A stretch of DNA of 64,000 bases from Pseudobowmanella zhangzhouensis (GTDB lineage Bacteria; Pseudomonadota; Gammaproteobacteria; Enterobacterales; Alteromonadaceae): NCBI RefSeq assembly GCF_042662685.1, contig NZ_JBHSYO010000006.1, forward strand, positions 62,001 through 126,000, in the 5' to 3' direction. Position numbers and translations under genes: made by a program. The notes under the pieces were generated by a model that was not told the DNA's origin, searched no databases, and worked only from the letters and a program-made list of their open reading frames with translations. Below are positions 35,447 through 44,292 of this stretch, piece by piece; the first letter of the stretch is position 1, and every line of letters starts with the position of its first letter.

Positions 35447-35686
35447 CTAAACAATCCAGCGGGCCAAAGAAAGCAGACTAGTCAACTGATTAGACGTGGA
35501 TTTTGTCGCTCCATGAATAGCTCCGGCTGCAAAACACAGCGCCAAGGTATCTGCGCGGCCAGCAATATGCTTGATTCTACCCAGAGTCTGACGGCGGTGC
35601 CCGTTGGCATGCAAATCAGCGAGGCGCGCTTCGCGGGCCAGTTCTTCTGAGTCAACCAATGGCTGCCCTAATAACCACATAATCAT
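35447..35686 (-). CDS. Small YqjK-position protein
   Basis: Start ATG 35686 with a strong GGAGG-type site inside the end of the preceding gene; overlaps its stop by 4 bp. About 79 residues (MIMWLLGQPLVDSEELAREARLADL onward in blocks), basic, weakly hydrophobic C-terminus. It is the third gene of a yqjD-yqjE-like group, where E. coli has yqjK, but sequence likeness to YqjK is not obvious. Confidence 0.6.
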   Translation of the reverse strand: MIMWLLGQPLVDSEELAREARLADLHANGHRRQTLGRIKHIAGRADTLALCFAAGAIHGATKSTSNQLTSLLSLARWIV

Positions 35687-36084
35687 GATGCCTCCCCTCC
35701 GGTTAAACTTGCCCAACTGCGCGAAAAACCGATTTGACTGATCACTCTGCGCATCAGATTCCACAAGCCCAGCAAGATGGCAGCGTTAATCAACATAATG
35801 CCGAGCCCGATACTCCACCAGGCCAATCCTGCGTTTAGCAAGGCTGCGCCGATGGAGAGATTCAGTGTTATCCAGATAACGCTGCCAACGATGACCATAC
35901 CCAACGCGAGGCAAAACCCAACCGCGACAGCACGCAGACTCAATTGCCATTCTTTCCCGAGTAAGTTCACCCGCAGCGCCCATTTACGCTGCTCGGCCTG
36001 CAACAACTGCGCAGCAACTGTCACCAGTTGCTGCGCTTCATCGGTCAGTGACGGATTATTTTCCTGCCAGTCTGCCTGTTGCAT
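35683..36084 (-). CDS. YqjE-like phage-holin-family membrane protein
   Basis: 133 residues. An amphipathic N-terminal helix (DEAQQLVTVAAQLLQAEQRKWALRV in blocks) is followed by two transmembrane segments (AVAVGFCLALGMVIVGSVIWITL and WWSIGLGIMLINAAILLGLW). Layout and position after a YqjD-like gene match YqjE of enterobacteria (phage holin family DUF1469-type), an envelope protein of unknown function. Confidence 0.7.
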   Translation of the reverse strand: MQQADWQENNPSLTDEAQQLVTVAAQLLQAEQRKWALRVNLLGKEWQLSLRAVAVGFCLALGMVIVGSVIWITLNLSIGAALLNAGLAWWSIGLGIMLINAAILLGLWNLMRRVISQIGFSRSWASLTGGEAS

Positions 36085-36087
36085 GAT

Positions 36088-36411
36088 TTAGCCTTTACGA
36101 CGCAGGAAGCTGGTCAACAGCATGCCTGCTGCAAACGCGATACCAGCGGTCGCCAGCGGATTACGTTTGGCAAACATACGTACTTCAGATTGGCGCCAGG
36201 CGGTTTGAATCTGTTGCTGTTTCTCACTCAACGCCTCTGCACCGGCATGCAACGAATCACGCATTTTTTCTTCTGCGCTGCCCGCCTTATCGGCCAAGGT
36301 ATCCACGCCAGAATGCATGGCATTCTGGGCTTTATCGGTCAGTGGGTGATTATGAGAGTTGCCACGTTTTTTTGCGTCCTGAGCCGCAGTTTGAGCTGAT
36401 GTCGAAGCCAT
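36088..36411 (-). CDS. YqjD/ElaB-like DUF883-type membrane-anchored protein
   Basis: 107 residues: a long soluble helix (LTDKAQNAMHSGVDTLADKAGSAEEKM in blocks), then the basic motif VRMFAKRNPLATAGIAFAAGMLLTSFLRRKG, a C-terminal tail anchor ending in RRKG as in YqjD/ElaB/YgaM. In E. coli these bind ribosomes at the inner membrane in stationary phase. GGAGG lies close to the ATG. First gene of the three-gene group. Confidence 0.8.
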   Translation of the reverse strand: MASTSAQTAAQDAKKRGNSHNHPLTDKAQNAMHSGVDTLADKAGSAEEKMRDSLHAGAEALSEKQQQIQTAWRQSEVRMFAKRNPLATAGIAFAAGMLLTSFLRRKG

Positions 36412-36584
36412 AAGGTCCTCCTGATAACGACAAGGTAATGTGCATTTGCACGCTTATTTCTCTTGTCGCAAGCCCTGTGCCACACATCAAAAAACCATAA
36501 CCAATTGATATAAATATAGTTTTTAAAATCTCCCGATTAACCATTCACATCGCGGTACGAAAATTTTGCCAATCGGGGCAAACT

Positions 36585-36734
36585 TTACCGACAACGCTTA
36601 ACGGCTGGCTTTGGCATGGCCGACGTAGTGATGCAAACCTGATCCCCGTAATAGTTGTCCCGATAATTACACTGCACGGGCGTCTGGGCAGGTTGGCGGC
36701 TGATAAAAAACAATTTGTCGATGAATGCTTGCAT
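36585..36734 (-). CDS. 49-residue small protein with good ribosome site
   Basis: ATG 36734 preceded by AGGAG at 8 nt; stop at 36585-36587. The product begins MQAFIDKLFFISRQPAQTPV and continues QCNYRDNYYGDQVC, ending in a basic tail (KPAVKRCR). Three cysteines, no membrane segment. No family recognised. The nearest neighbour upstream is oxyR on the same strand, but oxyR has its own terminator between them. Confidence 0.5.
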   Translation of the reverse strand: MQAFIDKLFFISRQPAQTPVQCNYRDNYYGDQVCITTSAMPKPAVKRCR

Positions 36735-36846
36735 GAATATCACTCCTGTTACTTGATAGGAGCAGTATCATGCAGCCAGATAAATCAGAAAATCAGGATT
36801 ACTTAATCAGTACGTGCAATTTATTTGAATCACAAACGTGGGACAC

Positions 36847-36871
36847 AAAAAAGGCGGTAGTGACCGCCTTT
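36847..36871 (-). terminator. Terminator of oxyR
   Basis: Minus strand: AAAGGCGGT, loop CACT, ACCGCCTTT followed by T residues, just after the oxyR stop. Confidence 0.88.
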
Positions 36872-36877
36872 GTTCCG

Positions 36878-37783
36878 CTATTCGGGTAGTTCACATTTAA
36901 GCAGCCGCTGCTTAAACAACTTCATTAATACTTCAATATTACTCACGCCTGCGTAATTGAGCCGGGTTACGAAGGCAATCTTACGGTGCGGCCCTGGCTC
37001 ATTCAGATGGCGGGCGGTAAGCTCCGAGTTATCTGTCATCAGTTGATCCAGCGCCATTTGCGGAACCAGCGTCGCCCCCATGCGACAGGCGACCATTTGC
37101 AGTAGCGTGTATAAGCTGGTACCCGACAGACTGTCTTCCTGATGTGACTGCAACTTGCAGGCATCCAGCGCGTGTTCTTTCAGGCAATGACCATCCTTGA
37201 GCAGAAGTAATTTAATATGTTCAAGATTTCGGGCATCCACCTCACGCATCAGTTCTGCTTCGTCCGCTTTGTGCATCACCCAGAAGAAATCTTCCTGCCA
37301 GAACTCAAACGCGTGTAACCCGTCAATGGGGTACGGCAAGGCGATAATCGCCGTGTCAATTTCGCCAGATTTCACTTTATCTACCAGCACCTGAGACTGC
37401 TCTTCGATAATCGTCAGCTTAAAATCCGGATATTGCTCGCGCACAGCAGGTAACACTTTTGGCAACAGATAGGGCCCGATGGTTGGGATAACACCTACTG
37501 ACATCGGATAGCTAAGCGGCTTTTTCAGGCTGTTGGATAGCTGATGCAACTCATCCACCTGTACCTGAATCAAACGCGCTTTATCCAGCACCTGCTGGCC
37601 GATGGGTGTGACCAATACCCGTTTGTTGTCCCGTTCAAATATTTGTAAGCCCAGTTGGTTTTCCATTTCGGAAATAGCCGAACTTAATGCCGATTGAGAT
37701 ACATTGCAGCTATCGGCGGCATTTTTGAAGTGACGGGTCTTTTCAACCGCCAGTGCATATTGAATTTGTTTAATTGAAATCAT
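36878..37783 (-). CDS. oxyR: Hydrogen-peroxide sensing regulator OxyR
   Basis: 301-residue LysR-type regulator. N-terminal winged helix (IQYALAVEKTRHFKNAADSCNVSQSALSSAI in blocks, 7-37). The effector domain contains GHCLKEHALDAC with Cys200 and Cys209 in the spacing of E. coli Cys199/Cys208, the disulphide switch, so it is OxyR rather than another LysR protein. It controls catalase and peroxidase genes in response to H2O2. None of its usual targets is next to it; the divergent neighbour is the GbsR/bd oxidase operon. Confidence 0.94.
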   Translation of the reverse strand: MISIKQIQYALAVEKTRHFKNAADSCNVSQSALSSAISEMENQLGLQIFERDNKRVLVTPIGQQVLDKARLIQVQVDELHQLSNSLKKPLSYPMSVGVIPTIGPYLLPKVLPAVREQYPDFKLTIIEEQSQVLVDKVKSGEIDTAIIALPYPIDGLHAFEFWQEDFFWVMHKADEAELMREVDARNLEHIKLLLLKDGHCLKEHALDACKLQSHQEDSLSGTSLYTLLQMVACRMGATLVPQMALDQLMTDNSELTARHLNEPGPHRKIAFVTRLNYAGVSNIEVLMKLFKQRLLKCELPE

Positions 37784-37974
37784 TTTCGCTGCTTTACCGA
37801 CTTTCCTGACTGCGGCCAGTGTCTACCAGAATCAACCTACAGTAAATCTGAACGTATGAATCACTTCATTCGGAAATTTCGATTAACCGTAGCTAATTGT
37901 AATTATTAGCTTTTTTGGGTAATTGCAAATAACAAGCAGAACAGAATTGATTTAAGTCAACAAAGAGAGTTAGA

Positions 37975-37996
37975 ATTTTCAGAAATTTCTGAAAAT
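37975..37996. promoter_or_regulatory. 22-bp perfect palindrome, probable operator
   Basis: Half-site ATTTTCAGAAA followed directly by its exact reverse complement, ending 16 bp before the GbsR-type regulator start. A likely site for that regulator, by analogy with MarR-family autoregulation. Confidence 0.7.
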
Positions 37997-38012
37997 ACAA
38001 AATTAACTGACT

Positions 38013-38558
38013 ATGCAAAGCAAAAACGATATCGAATCTTTAGTGATGCACTTTGGCGAAATGGGCAGTCGCTGGGGCTTTAATCGCACGGTTGGCCAAA
38101 TGTTGGCGCTGATCGTGTTAACCGAGCAACCACTGAATGCCGACCAGATTGCTGCCAGCCTGGGCGTGTCCAGAGGCAACGTCAGTATGGGCATTAAGGA
38201 ATTGCAGAGCTGGCGACTCATCCGCACTCAAAGCCAGCCCGGCGATCGCAAAGACTATTTTGTGCCCAACGGCAGCATTTGGGATCTTGCCATGCAGGTC
38301 ATGATCGAACGCCGCAAACGGGAAATGGACCCCACACTATCCATGTTACGCAGCCATATCATGCAGGCGGACAGCGACGACCAAAGTTATGCCCTCAGTC
38401 AGATGCAACAAATCCATGATTTATTAGAAATGTTTGGTCGGTGGTTTGATGACATGCAAAAGCTCAATCCCAATCAATTACAAAGCCTGCTTAAACTCGG
38501 CTCCAGCGTTGGCAAAGTGCTGGACATGAAAGACAGATTATTCGGTTCCAAAGACTAG
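38013..38558 (+). CDS. GbsR/MarR-family transcriptional regulator
   Basis: 181 residues. The hallmark HFGEMGSRWGFNRTVGQMLALIVL (in blocks, about 13-36) and the winged helix ADQIAASLGVSRGNVSMGIKELQSWRL (about 43-69) place it in the GbsR-like branch of MarR proteins. Helical C-terminal dimerisation region. It stands 25 bp before the bd oxidase genes and is probably cotranscribed, so it most likely controls them; this pairing is common in marine gammaproteobacteria. No Shine-Dalgarno is obvious before the ATG. Confidence 0.9.
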   Translation: MQSKNDIESLVMHFGEMGSRWGFNRTVGQMLALIVLTEQPLNADQIAASLGVSRGNVSMGIKELQSWRLIRTQSQPGDRKDYFVPNGSIWDLAMQVMIERRKREMDPTLSMLRSHIMQADSDDQSYALSQMQQIHDLLEMFGRWFDDMQKLNPNQLQSLLKLGSSVGKVLDMKDRLFGSKD

Positions 38559-38583
38559 TGGCGTAAACACGCCGGAGTACACC

Positions 38584-39948
38584 ATGATCGACACCCTGAT
38601 ACTTTCGCGCATTCAGTTTGGCGCGAATATTAGTTTCCATATTTTGTTTCCCACCATCAGCATCGCACTGGCCTGGTTTCTGTTTTATTTCAAAGTACGC
38701 TACGACCTCTCCAAACACCCTGTTTGGATGCGGATCTACCGTTTCTGGGTGAAAATTTTTGCGCTGACCTTTGCCCTAGGCGTTGTCAGTGGCATTACCA
38801 TGTCCTTCCAGTTTGGCACTAACTGGCCGGGCTTTATGGAAAAGGTCGGCAATATTGCTGGCCCCCTGCTCGGTTATGAGGTGCTATCGGCATTTTTCCT
38901 CGAGGCCACCTTCCTCGGTGCCATGTTATTTGGCATGAAACGTCTACCCTCCTGGTTTCATACGCTTGCCACCCTGATGGTGGCGCTGGGCACCAGCTTG
39001 TCTGCGTTTTGGATTATCGCGTTAAACAGCTGGATGCATACCCCAACCGGCTATGAAATGATTGACGGTGTGGCCCACGCAAAAGATTGGTGGGCGATTA
39101 TCTTTAATCCATCCATGCCTTATCGTCTGGTGCATATGTTGCTGGCATCCGGGTTAACCGCCAGCTTTTTAATTGCCGGCGTATCCGCCTACCGCTTGTT
39201 GCGCGGAGATGAAAAGCGCGCCCCAAGGGTAGCGCTGCGCATCGCCAGTTATGCCGCTGCAATCCTGATCCCGTTACAAATTTTCGTCGGCGATTTGCAC
39301 GGCCTGAATACCTTTGAACACCAACCGCAAAAAGTCGCGGCCATGGAAGGCGTATGGGAAACCGAACAAGGCGTGCCCTTGTTGTTATTTGCCTGGCCGG
39401 ATGAACAGCAAAGAACCAATCATTTCGAGGTTGCCATCCCCCACGGTGCCAGTTTAATTCTGACTCATGAGTGGGATGGGGAAATTCGTGGACTGAATGA
39501 ATTTGAGCATCACCCTCCGGTCAAACCGGTCTTTTTCGGGTTCCGCATTATGGTCGCAGTGGGCATGCTGATGTTACTAGTCAGTTGGGCGGCCGCGCTC
39601 CCGCTGTTAAAACGCCGCTATCCGTCACCTTGGTTACTCAAAGTCATGGTGGGCATGACGTTCTCCGGCTGGTTGGCCACGCTGGCCGGCTGGTATGTGA
39701 CTGAAATTGGCCGCCAACCCTGGTTGGTCACCGGCATACTCAGCACGGAACAGGCCGTCACCACGATTGCCCCGACCAATGTCGGTGTATCGCTGATCAT
39801 GTACCTGACCATCTACGCCATACTGCTGGTCGCCTATTTACAAACCGTATTTTACATGGCCAGAAAGGCGGTCAAGGTGGAAGAGTTTGACCGTCTGCGC
39901 GAAACACCTGCTGAGCACATCAATCAATATAATGAGGTTCTGTCATGA
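38584..39948 (+). CDS. cydA: Cytochrome bd-type quinol oxidase subunit I (CIO type)
   Basis: 454 residues. Nine-helix heme subunit of the terminal oxidase that reduces O2 to water with quinol as donor. The axial His19 lies in NISFHILFPTIS, His in VHMLLASGLTASF, and the conserved GRQPW occurs about residue 376. The Q-loop is short, which is the mark of the cyanide-insensitive (CioA) branch rather than E. coli CydA with a long Q-loop. It overlaps cydB by 4 bp (ATGA). Confidence 0.94.
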   Translation: MIDTLILSRIQFGANISFHILFPTISIALAWFLFYFKVRYDLSKHPVWMRIYRFWVKIFALTFALGVVSGITMSFQFGTNWPGFMEKVGNIAGPLLGYEVLSAFFLEATFLGAMLFGMKRLPSWFHTLATLMVALGTSLSAFWIIALNSWMHTPTGYEMIDGVAHAKDWWAIIFNPSMPYRLVHMLLASGLTASFLIAGVSAYRLLRGDEKRAPRVALRIASYAAAILIPLQIFVGDLHGLNTFEHQPQKVAAMEGVWETEQGVPLLLFAWPDEQQRTNHFEVAIPHGASLILTHEWDGEIRGLNEFEHHPPVKPVFFGFRIMVAVGMLMLLVSWAAALPLLKRRYPSPWLLKVMVGMTFSGWLATLAGWYVTEIGRQPWLVTGILSTEQAVTTIAPTNVGVSLIMYLTIYAILLVAYLQTVFYMARKAVKVEEFDRLRETPAEHINQYNEVLS

Positions 39949-40937
39949 GCGCCTATTTACCTGAAATTTTCCTCGGTCTGATGGGCCTGGCGGTATTGGT
40001 TTACGCCATTCTGGATGGCTACGATTTGGGCGTAGGCTTGTTGCTGCCCGCCCACGACAGAAAATGGCGCGACGATATGATTGCTTCCATCGGCCCATTC
40101 TGGGATGCCAATGAAACCTGGCTGGTGCTGGCCATCGGCTTGTTACTGATTGCTTTCCCTGCCGCCCATAGTCTGGTGTTGCGCGAGCTTTATTTCCCGG
40201 TGGCAATCATGCTGATTGGGTTGATTCTGCGCGGTGTGGCATTCGACTTTCGCGCCAAGGCACTAACTCATTACCAAAACCTGTGGGATGCACTGTTCAA
40301 GCTAGGTTCCTTGCTGGCGTCCGCCAGTCAGGGTTTTGGCCTTGGTCTCTATGTCATGGGCTTCGCCCATACACCGGCAGCCTACGGTTTTGCACTGCTA
40401 AGTGCAGTGTGTGTTACCGCAGCGTACGCTTATATAGGTGGGGCTTGGCTGGTTTTAAAAACCACTGGCGAGCTGCAAAAATATGCGGCCTATAAGGCGC
40501 GTCGTGCGGGTTGGCTAGTCATGCTGGGGGTCGGCGCAATTTCGATCACCAATCCGCTGATAAGCCCGGACGTGGCAGCTCGCTGGTTGACAATGCCGAA
40601 CGCAATACTGCTCGCCCCCATTCCGGTTCTATGTGTGATTTTGCTACTGATTACCGACCGCTATTTACGCCGGGTGCCGCATCACGATGACTTCGGCTGT
40701 TGGATCCCCTTCACAGCGGTAGCCAGCCTGTTTACCCTGTGTTTGATTGGCCTGGCATACAGTTATTTTCCCTATGTGGTTCCAGGCATCCTGACCGCGC
40801 AACAGGCCGCCAGCGCAACGGAATCGCTGCAATTTATTGGCTGGGGTGTGTTAGTGGTGTTTCCGGTGATTCTTGGTTACACCGCGCTGTCTTACTGGAT
40901 TTTTCGCGGCAAAAGTCAGGATTTGCATTACTACTAG
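39945..40937 (+). CDS. cydB: Cytochrome bd-type quinol oxidase subunit II
   Basis: 330 residues, eight to nine helices. Family landmarks: YAILDGYDLGVGLLLP (22-37), GPFWDANETWLVLAIGLLLIAFPAAHS (in blocks, about 50-75), and ELYFPVAIMLIGLILRGVAFDFRAK. Pairs with CydA, start overlapping its stop. No CydX-like small subunit is visible after it. A 9-bp hairpin (GCTGTGTGG/CCACACAGC, 40952-40979) follows 15 bp downstream without a T-run. Confidence 0.95.
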   Translation: MSAYLPEIFLGLMGLAVLVYAILDGYDLGVGLLLPAHDRKWRDDMIASIGPFWDANETWLVLAIGLLLIAFPAAHSLVLRELYFPVAIMLIGLILRGVAFDFRAKALTHYQNLWDALFKLGSLLASASQGFGLGLYVMGFAHTPAAYGFALLSAVCVTAAYAYIGGAWLVLKTTGELQKYAAYKARRAGWLVMLGVGAISITNPLISPDVAARWLTMPNAILLAPIPVLCVILLLITDRYLRRVPHHDDFGCWIPFTAVASLFTLCLIGLAYSYFPYVVPGILTAQQAASATESLQFIGWGVLVVFPVILGYTALSYWIFRGKSQDLHYY

Positions 40938-41141
40938 TTAATCATTGAACAGCTGTGTGGACGGCTCGTACCACACAGCATTCACGCTTTACCAGTAAAC
41001 TCAGGTCAAGGTGCGTAAGCCCGATGTTCTGCAACGCGTTGCCCCTATTTGAAAAGGTATAAAGTGCAGATATTTTCGGTCAAATACCTTTGCGTAACGG
41101 ATGCAGACAGGCACACTGAGTAAAACATTCAGGGATTCCAC

Positions 41142-42854
41142 ATGTCACGTCCTATACTCATCAGCTTTTGCAGCCTGTTGCTGGCCGCCTGTAACACCAC
41201 CCCGACACAACCTGACGAAGCGCCAAAGCGCAGCGTATATACCATGCAATCCGATGGCACAGTGCCAGCACGGCAGCAGAATTTGCAGGTCAAACACGCT
41301 GATTTACGTTTTAAAGTCTTCCCACAGAGCAAGTCCATATCAGGCACCAGCACACTAACACTGGTTAGCGATGTGCCAAAAACTGAAATCTCTGTGGATC
41401 TGGATGCGCTGTTTACCATCGAAAGCGTTGCGCTTAATGGCGTCAACCTCGCCGCAGACGCCTATCGCAACCCTGAAGGTGAATTGATCATTAACCTTCC
41501 ACAGGCGCAATCCGGCGAATTTCAAATTGCAGTGAGTTATCACGGTGTGCCCCGTGAGGCAGTTCGCGCCCCCTGGGACGGTGGTTTTGTGTGGAGTAAA
41601 ACCGCAGATGGACAGGACTGGATCGCCACGGCGGTGCAAGGCGAAGGTTGCGACTTATTCTGGGCCTGTATCGATCGACCACAGGGCGAACCGCAATCGC
41701 TGGACATGCATATAAGCGTACCGGCCAACCTGACAGCCGCTGCCAATGGCGTATTCAAAGGCAGCACTGACGAGGGAGATTACAAGGTTTATCACTGGCA
41801 TTCGGACACCCCACAAAACACCTATGGCGTAGCCCTGAATATCGCACCTTATGCTCTGATAACCGAGACGCACCAAAGTATTTACGGCAATCAGATCCCG
41901 GTGCATTACTACCACTTACCGCAAAATGCTGAACCCGCCAAAGCACTGGTGGAGGAAATGCACAGCATGCTCGACTTCTTTGAGCGGGTGTTCGGTCCAT
42001 ACCCATTCGCGGCAGATAAAATGGGCATTGCGGAGACTCCTCACCTGGGTATGGAGCACCAAAGCATCAATGCCTACGGCAATGAATACCGCAAAGATCC
42101 CTACGGTTTTGACTGGTTGTTGCAACATGAGTTTGCTCACGAGTGGTTCGCCAACCAGTTAACCAATAAGAATGCCGACGATATGTGGTTGCATGAAGGT
42201 TTTGGCGCCTATATGCAACCGCTATATGCGGAGTATCTGCATGGCAATATGGCTTATATGGCGTATCTGTTTAAGCAGCGCAGCACTATCAGCAATCATT
42301 CCCCACTGGTATCACACAAACCTATGGCGGTTGAAGAAGTCTACAGCCCGGAAACTGGCCCGGGGGGTGATATTTATGTCAAAGGCTCACTGGTACTGCA
42401 TAGCTTGCGGCAGCTGATGGGGGATGAAAAGTTCTTCCGCGCGGTACGTGAGTTAACCTATGGCACAGCGACTCCACAACCGGGCAATTTTGCTCCGCTG
42501 TTGCGCAGTACTGATGACTTCGTACAGATCGTCAATCGGGTAATGGGCAAGGATTTACGCTGGTTCTTTGATGTGTACGTGTTTAATGCGCCATTGCCAC
42601 ATTTGAATCAGCAGCGTGACAGCTCGGCGCTGACATTAGCCTGGCAGACACAAAATGACCTGCCGTTCCCTATGCCACTCGAGGTGAGTATTAATGGTAA
42701 GGTGAGTACCCTGAATCTACCTGCAACGTTGAATGTAACGTTGGCGGATGTGGTGATTATCGACCCATTCAGTAAAGTGCTCAAAGCAGAAAGCCGGGTA
42801 GATAACTATCAGACATGGATGCAGGCACAGCAGGCCAAACAGCAAAAGCCTTAA
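41142..42854 (+). CDS. M1-family aminopeptidase lipoprotein
   Basis: 570 residues. Lipobox LAAC (Cys17). The beta-saddle N-terminal domain is followed by the peptidase: GMEHQS (exopeptidase motif, related to GxMEN), HEFAHEWF with HExxH at about 329-333, and the distal Glu in WLHEGFGAY (about 351). It lacks the long C-terminal domain of PepN. Removes N-terminal residues from peptides in the periplasm. Convergent and overlapping (4 bp) with the next gene. Confidence 0.92.
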   Translation: MSRPILISFCSLLLAACNTTPTQPDEAPKRSVYTMQSDGTVPARQQNLQVKHADLRFKVFPQSKSISGTSTLTLVSDVPKTEISVDLDALFTIESVALNGVNLAADAYRNPEGELIINLPQAQSGEFQIAVSYHGVPREAVRAPWDGGFVWSKTADGQDWIATAVQGEGCDLFWACIDRPQGEPQSLDMHISVPANLTAAANGVFKGSTDEGDYKVYHWHSDTPQNTYGVALNIAPYALITETHQSIYGNQIPVHYYHLPQNAEPAKALVEEMHSMLDFFERVFGPYPFAADKMGIAETPHLGMEHQSINAYGNEYRKDPYGFDWLLQHEFAHEWFANQLTNKNADDMWLHEGFGAYMQPLYAEYLHGNMAYMAYLFKQRSTISNHSPLVSHKPMAVEEVYSPETGPGGDIYVKGSLVLHSLRQLMGDEKFFRAVRELTYGTATPQPGNFAPLLRSTDDFVQIVNRVMGKDLRWFFDVYVFNAPLPHLNQQRDSSALTLAWQTQNDLPFPMPLEVSINGKVSTLNLPATLNVTLADVVIIDPFSKVLKAESRVDNYQTWMQAQQAKQQKP

Positions 42855-43114
42855 TCCCGATGTTCAGCCCGTTGCTCTTTGGCAGCGGGCAAATCATTGC
42901 ACAAAGCGCAATAAATATTGCGTTTGTAGTTATAGGCGCGGGTCAGGCTAAAGATCACCGTCGATATCACGCCCCAAAACGCGCCAAACTCCAGGCTATA
43001 TTCCAACGAATGTCCCTTTAAAAACTGAATCAGCGCAAATACCGGGCTAATGATGATTAACATCAACAACGCCTGACGTAACCAGCGCGCCCATGGCGCA
43101 TCCCTTAACCACAT
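42851..43114 (-). CDS. Small two-helix membrane protein
   Basis: 87 residues. Two hydrophobic segments (ALLMLIIISPVFALIQFL and FGAFWGVISTVIFSLTRAY) and a polar tail with two Cys (YCALCNDL). Unknown function. Ends 4 bp inside the M1 peptidase gene. Confidence 0.62.
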   Translation of the reverse strand: MWLRDAPWARWLRQALLMLIIISPVFALIQFLKGHSLEYSLEFGAFWGVISTVIFSLTRAYNYKRNIYCALCNDLPAAKEQRAEHRD

Positions 43115-43167
43115 GGTGCTTCTCCATCGAATGAGTCATTGTGCAGTCTACGCTAATTCTCAGACAT

Positions 43168-43197
43168 AAAAAAAGCGTGGTTAAACCACGCTTTTTT
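43168..43197. terminator. Bidirectional terminator 3' of azoreductase
   Basis: AAAAAAGCGTGG, loop TTAA (or TTTAA read on minus), CCACGCTTTTTT. It closes the azoreductase gene on the minus strand. Confidence 0.9.
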
Positions 43198-43210
43198 CAA
43201 ACTAATTCAA

Positions 43211-43819
43211 TCAGGCCGCAATGCTGCCTACGATGGCTTCGATGGACTGACTCGCTTGTTGTAAAGCTGTCTCCGCCAATCCCATATTCAGCCCTTCAGC
43301 ATAAACAAATTCCACATCACGAATACCGATAAAGCCAAACACGTCTTTGAGGTATTTTGATTGGGTATCCATACTGGTTCCCACATATTGGCCTCCGCGC
43401 GCCGCGGTAATGACCACTTTTTTACCCTCCAGCAGGCCAGCCGGACCCGTTTCAGTGTAACGGAAGGTCACGCCGGCTCTGGCAATACGGTCGATCCAGG
43501 CTTTGAATACCGACGGCACGCCAAAGTTGTACATCGGCATACCAACGACGATGACATCATGGGCTTTAAGCTCCGCAATCAGCTGATCAGATAACCCTGC
43601 CAACGCGCGCTGCTCAGCGCTGCGTTCTTCGGCAGGCGTCATCCAGGCTTGCATTTCCTCACTCGCCAGATGTGGCAGGCCCATCGCCACTAAATCACGC
43701 TGGGTTACGGTAACGCCAGGATGGGTAGTACGCAGCTTTTCAACAAACTCTGCAGCCAGTTTGGCAGAATTACCCGCCGCGCCATTCAGGGAAGAATTAA
43801 TCACTAATACGTTTTGCAT
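43211..43819 (-). CDS. azoR: FMN-dependent NADH:quinone/azo oxidoreductase
   Basis: Start at ATG 43819, with GAGGT 7 nt before; 202 residues, typical of AzoR (201 in E. coli). Flavodoxin-like fold: VLVINSSLNGAAGNSAKLA (4-22) binds the FMN phosphate; PMYNFGVPSVFKAWIDRIARAGVTF (in blocks, about 93-118) and TAARGGQY (about 138) bind the flavin ring. Reduces quinones and azo compounds in two-electron steps, protecting against thiol and quinone stress. Monocistronic. Confidence 0.94.
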   Translation of the reverse strand: MQNVLVINSSLNGAAGNSAKLAAEFVEKLRTTHPGVTVTQRDLVAMGLPHLASEEMQAWMTPAEERSAEQRALAGLSDQLIAELKAHDVIVVGMPMYNFGVPSVFKAWIDRIARAGVTFRYTETGPAGLLEGKKVVITAARGGQYVGTSMDTQSKYLKDVFGFIGIRDVEFVYAEGLNMGLAETALQQASQSIEAIVGSIAA

Positions 43820-44017
43820 GACCACACCTCTGTTGTGCAACAAACTTCAATGCACACAGTTTAATTCTAAAAATGCAAAATAAAATACGTAATAAATACA
43901 CACTACATTCTAAATATTAGAATTATCCAGCAGGCTACATAGCTGTAGCAACGCAGGTTGGCGAGATTGGCATTTAACATCTACCGTTTAACAGCTATCA
44001 ACCATAAGGAAATCAAT

Positions 44018-44158
44018 ATGTTAAAGTTAAAGCGTGTACTCACCTGCCTGGCTATGCTGCTGTTTCTTGGCCAACTGAGCGCCTGTGCCACCGTAAAGGG
44101 CATGGGAGAGGATATTGAAACCGCTGGCGAAAAAGTGCAGGAAGCGGCAGATAATTAA
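44018..44158 (+). CDS. Entericidin A/B-family lipoprotein
   Basis: 46 residues from ATG 44018 (AAGGA 8 nt upstream). Lipobox LSAC, then ATVKGMGEDIETAGEKVQEAADN, which is the entericidin pattern (GxGxDxxxAGxxIxxxA). In E. coli this pair acts as toxin/antidote membrane lipoproteins; here only one member is present. Confidence 0.88.
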   Translation: MLKLKRVLTCLAMLLFLGQLSACATVKGMGEDIETAGEKVQEAADN

Positions 44159-44292
44159 TTTGGATCGGTTGTCGGCGGGCGCCCGCAGCGCCACCTCACA
44201 AAACGCCCAAACTTGTTTTGCTATGCCCTGCGTTAACCCCTACAATCCGCGCAATTAGTAACCACTATTCTTTTTATCTGAGTGACAGGTCG

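Noticed and set aside
40952..40979. Terminator of cydAB
   Set aside because: The 9-bp stem is good but no T-run follows, so it was left inside the cydB note.
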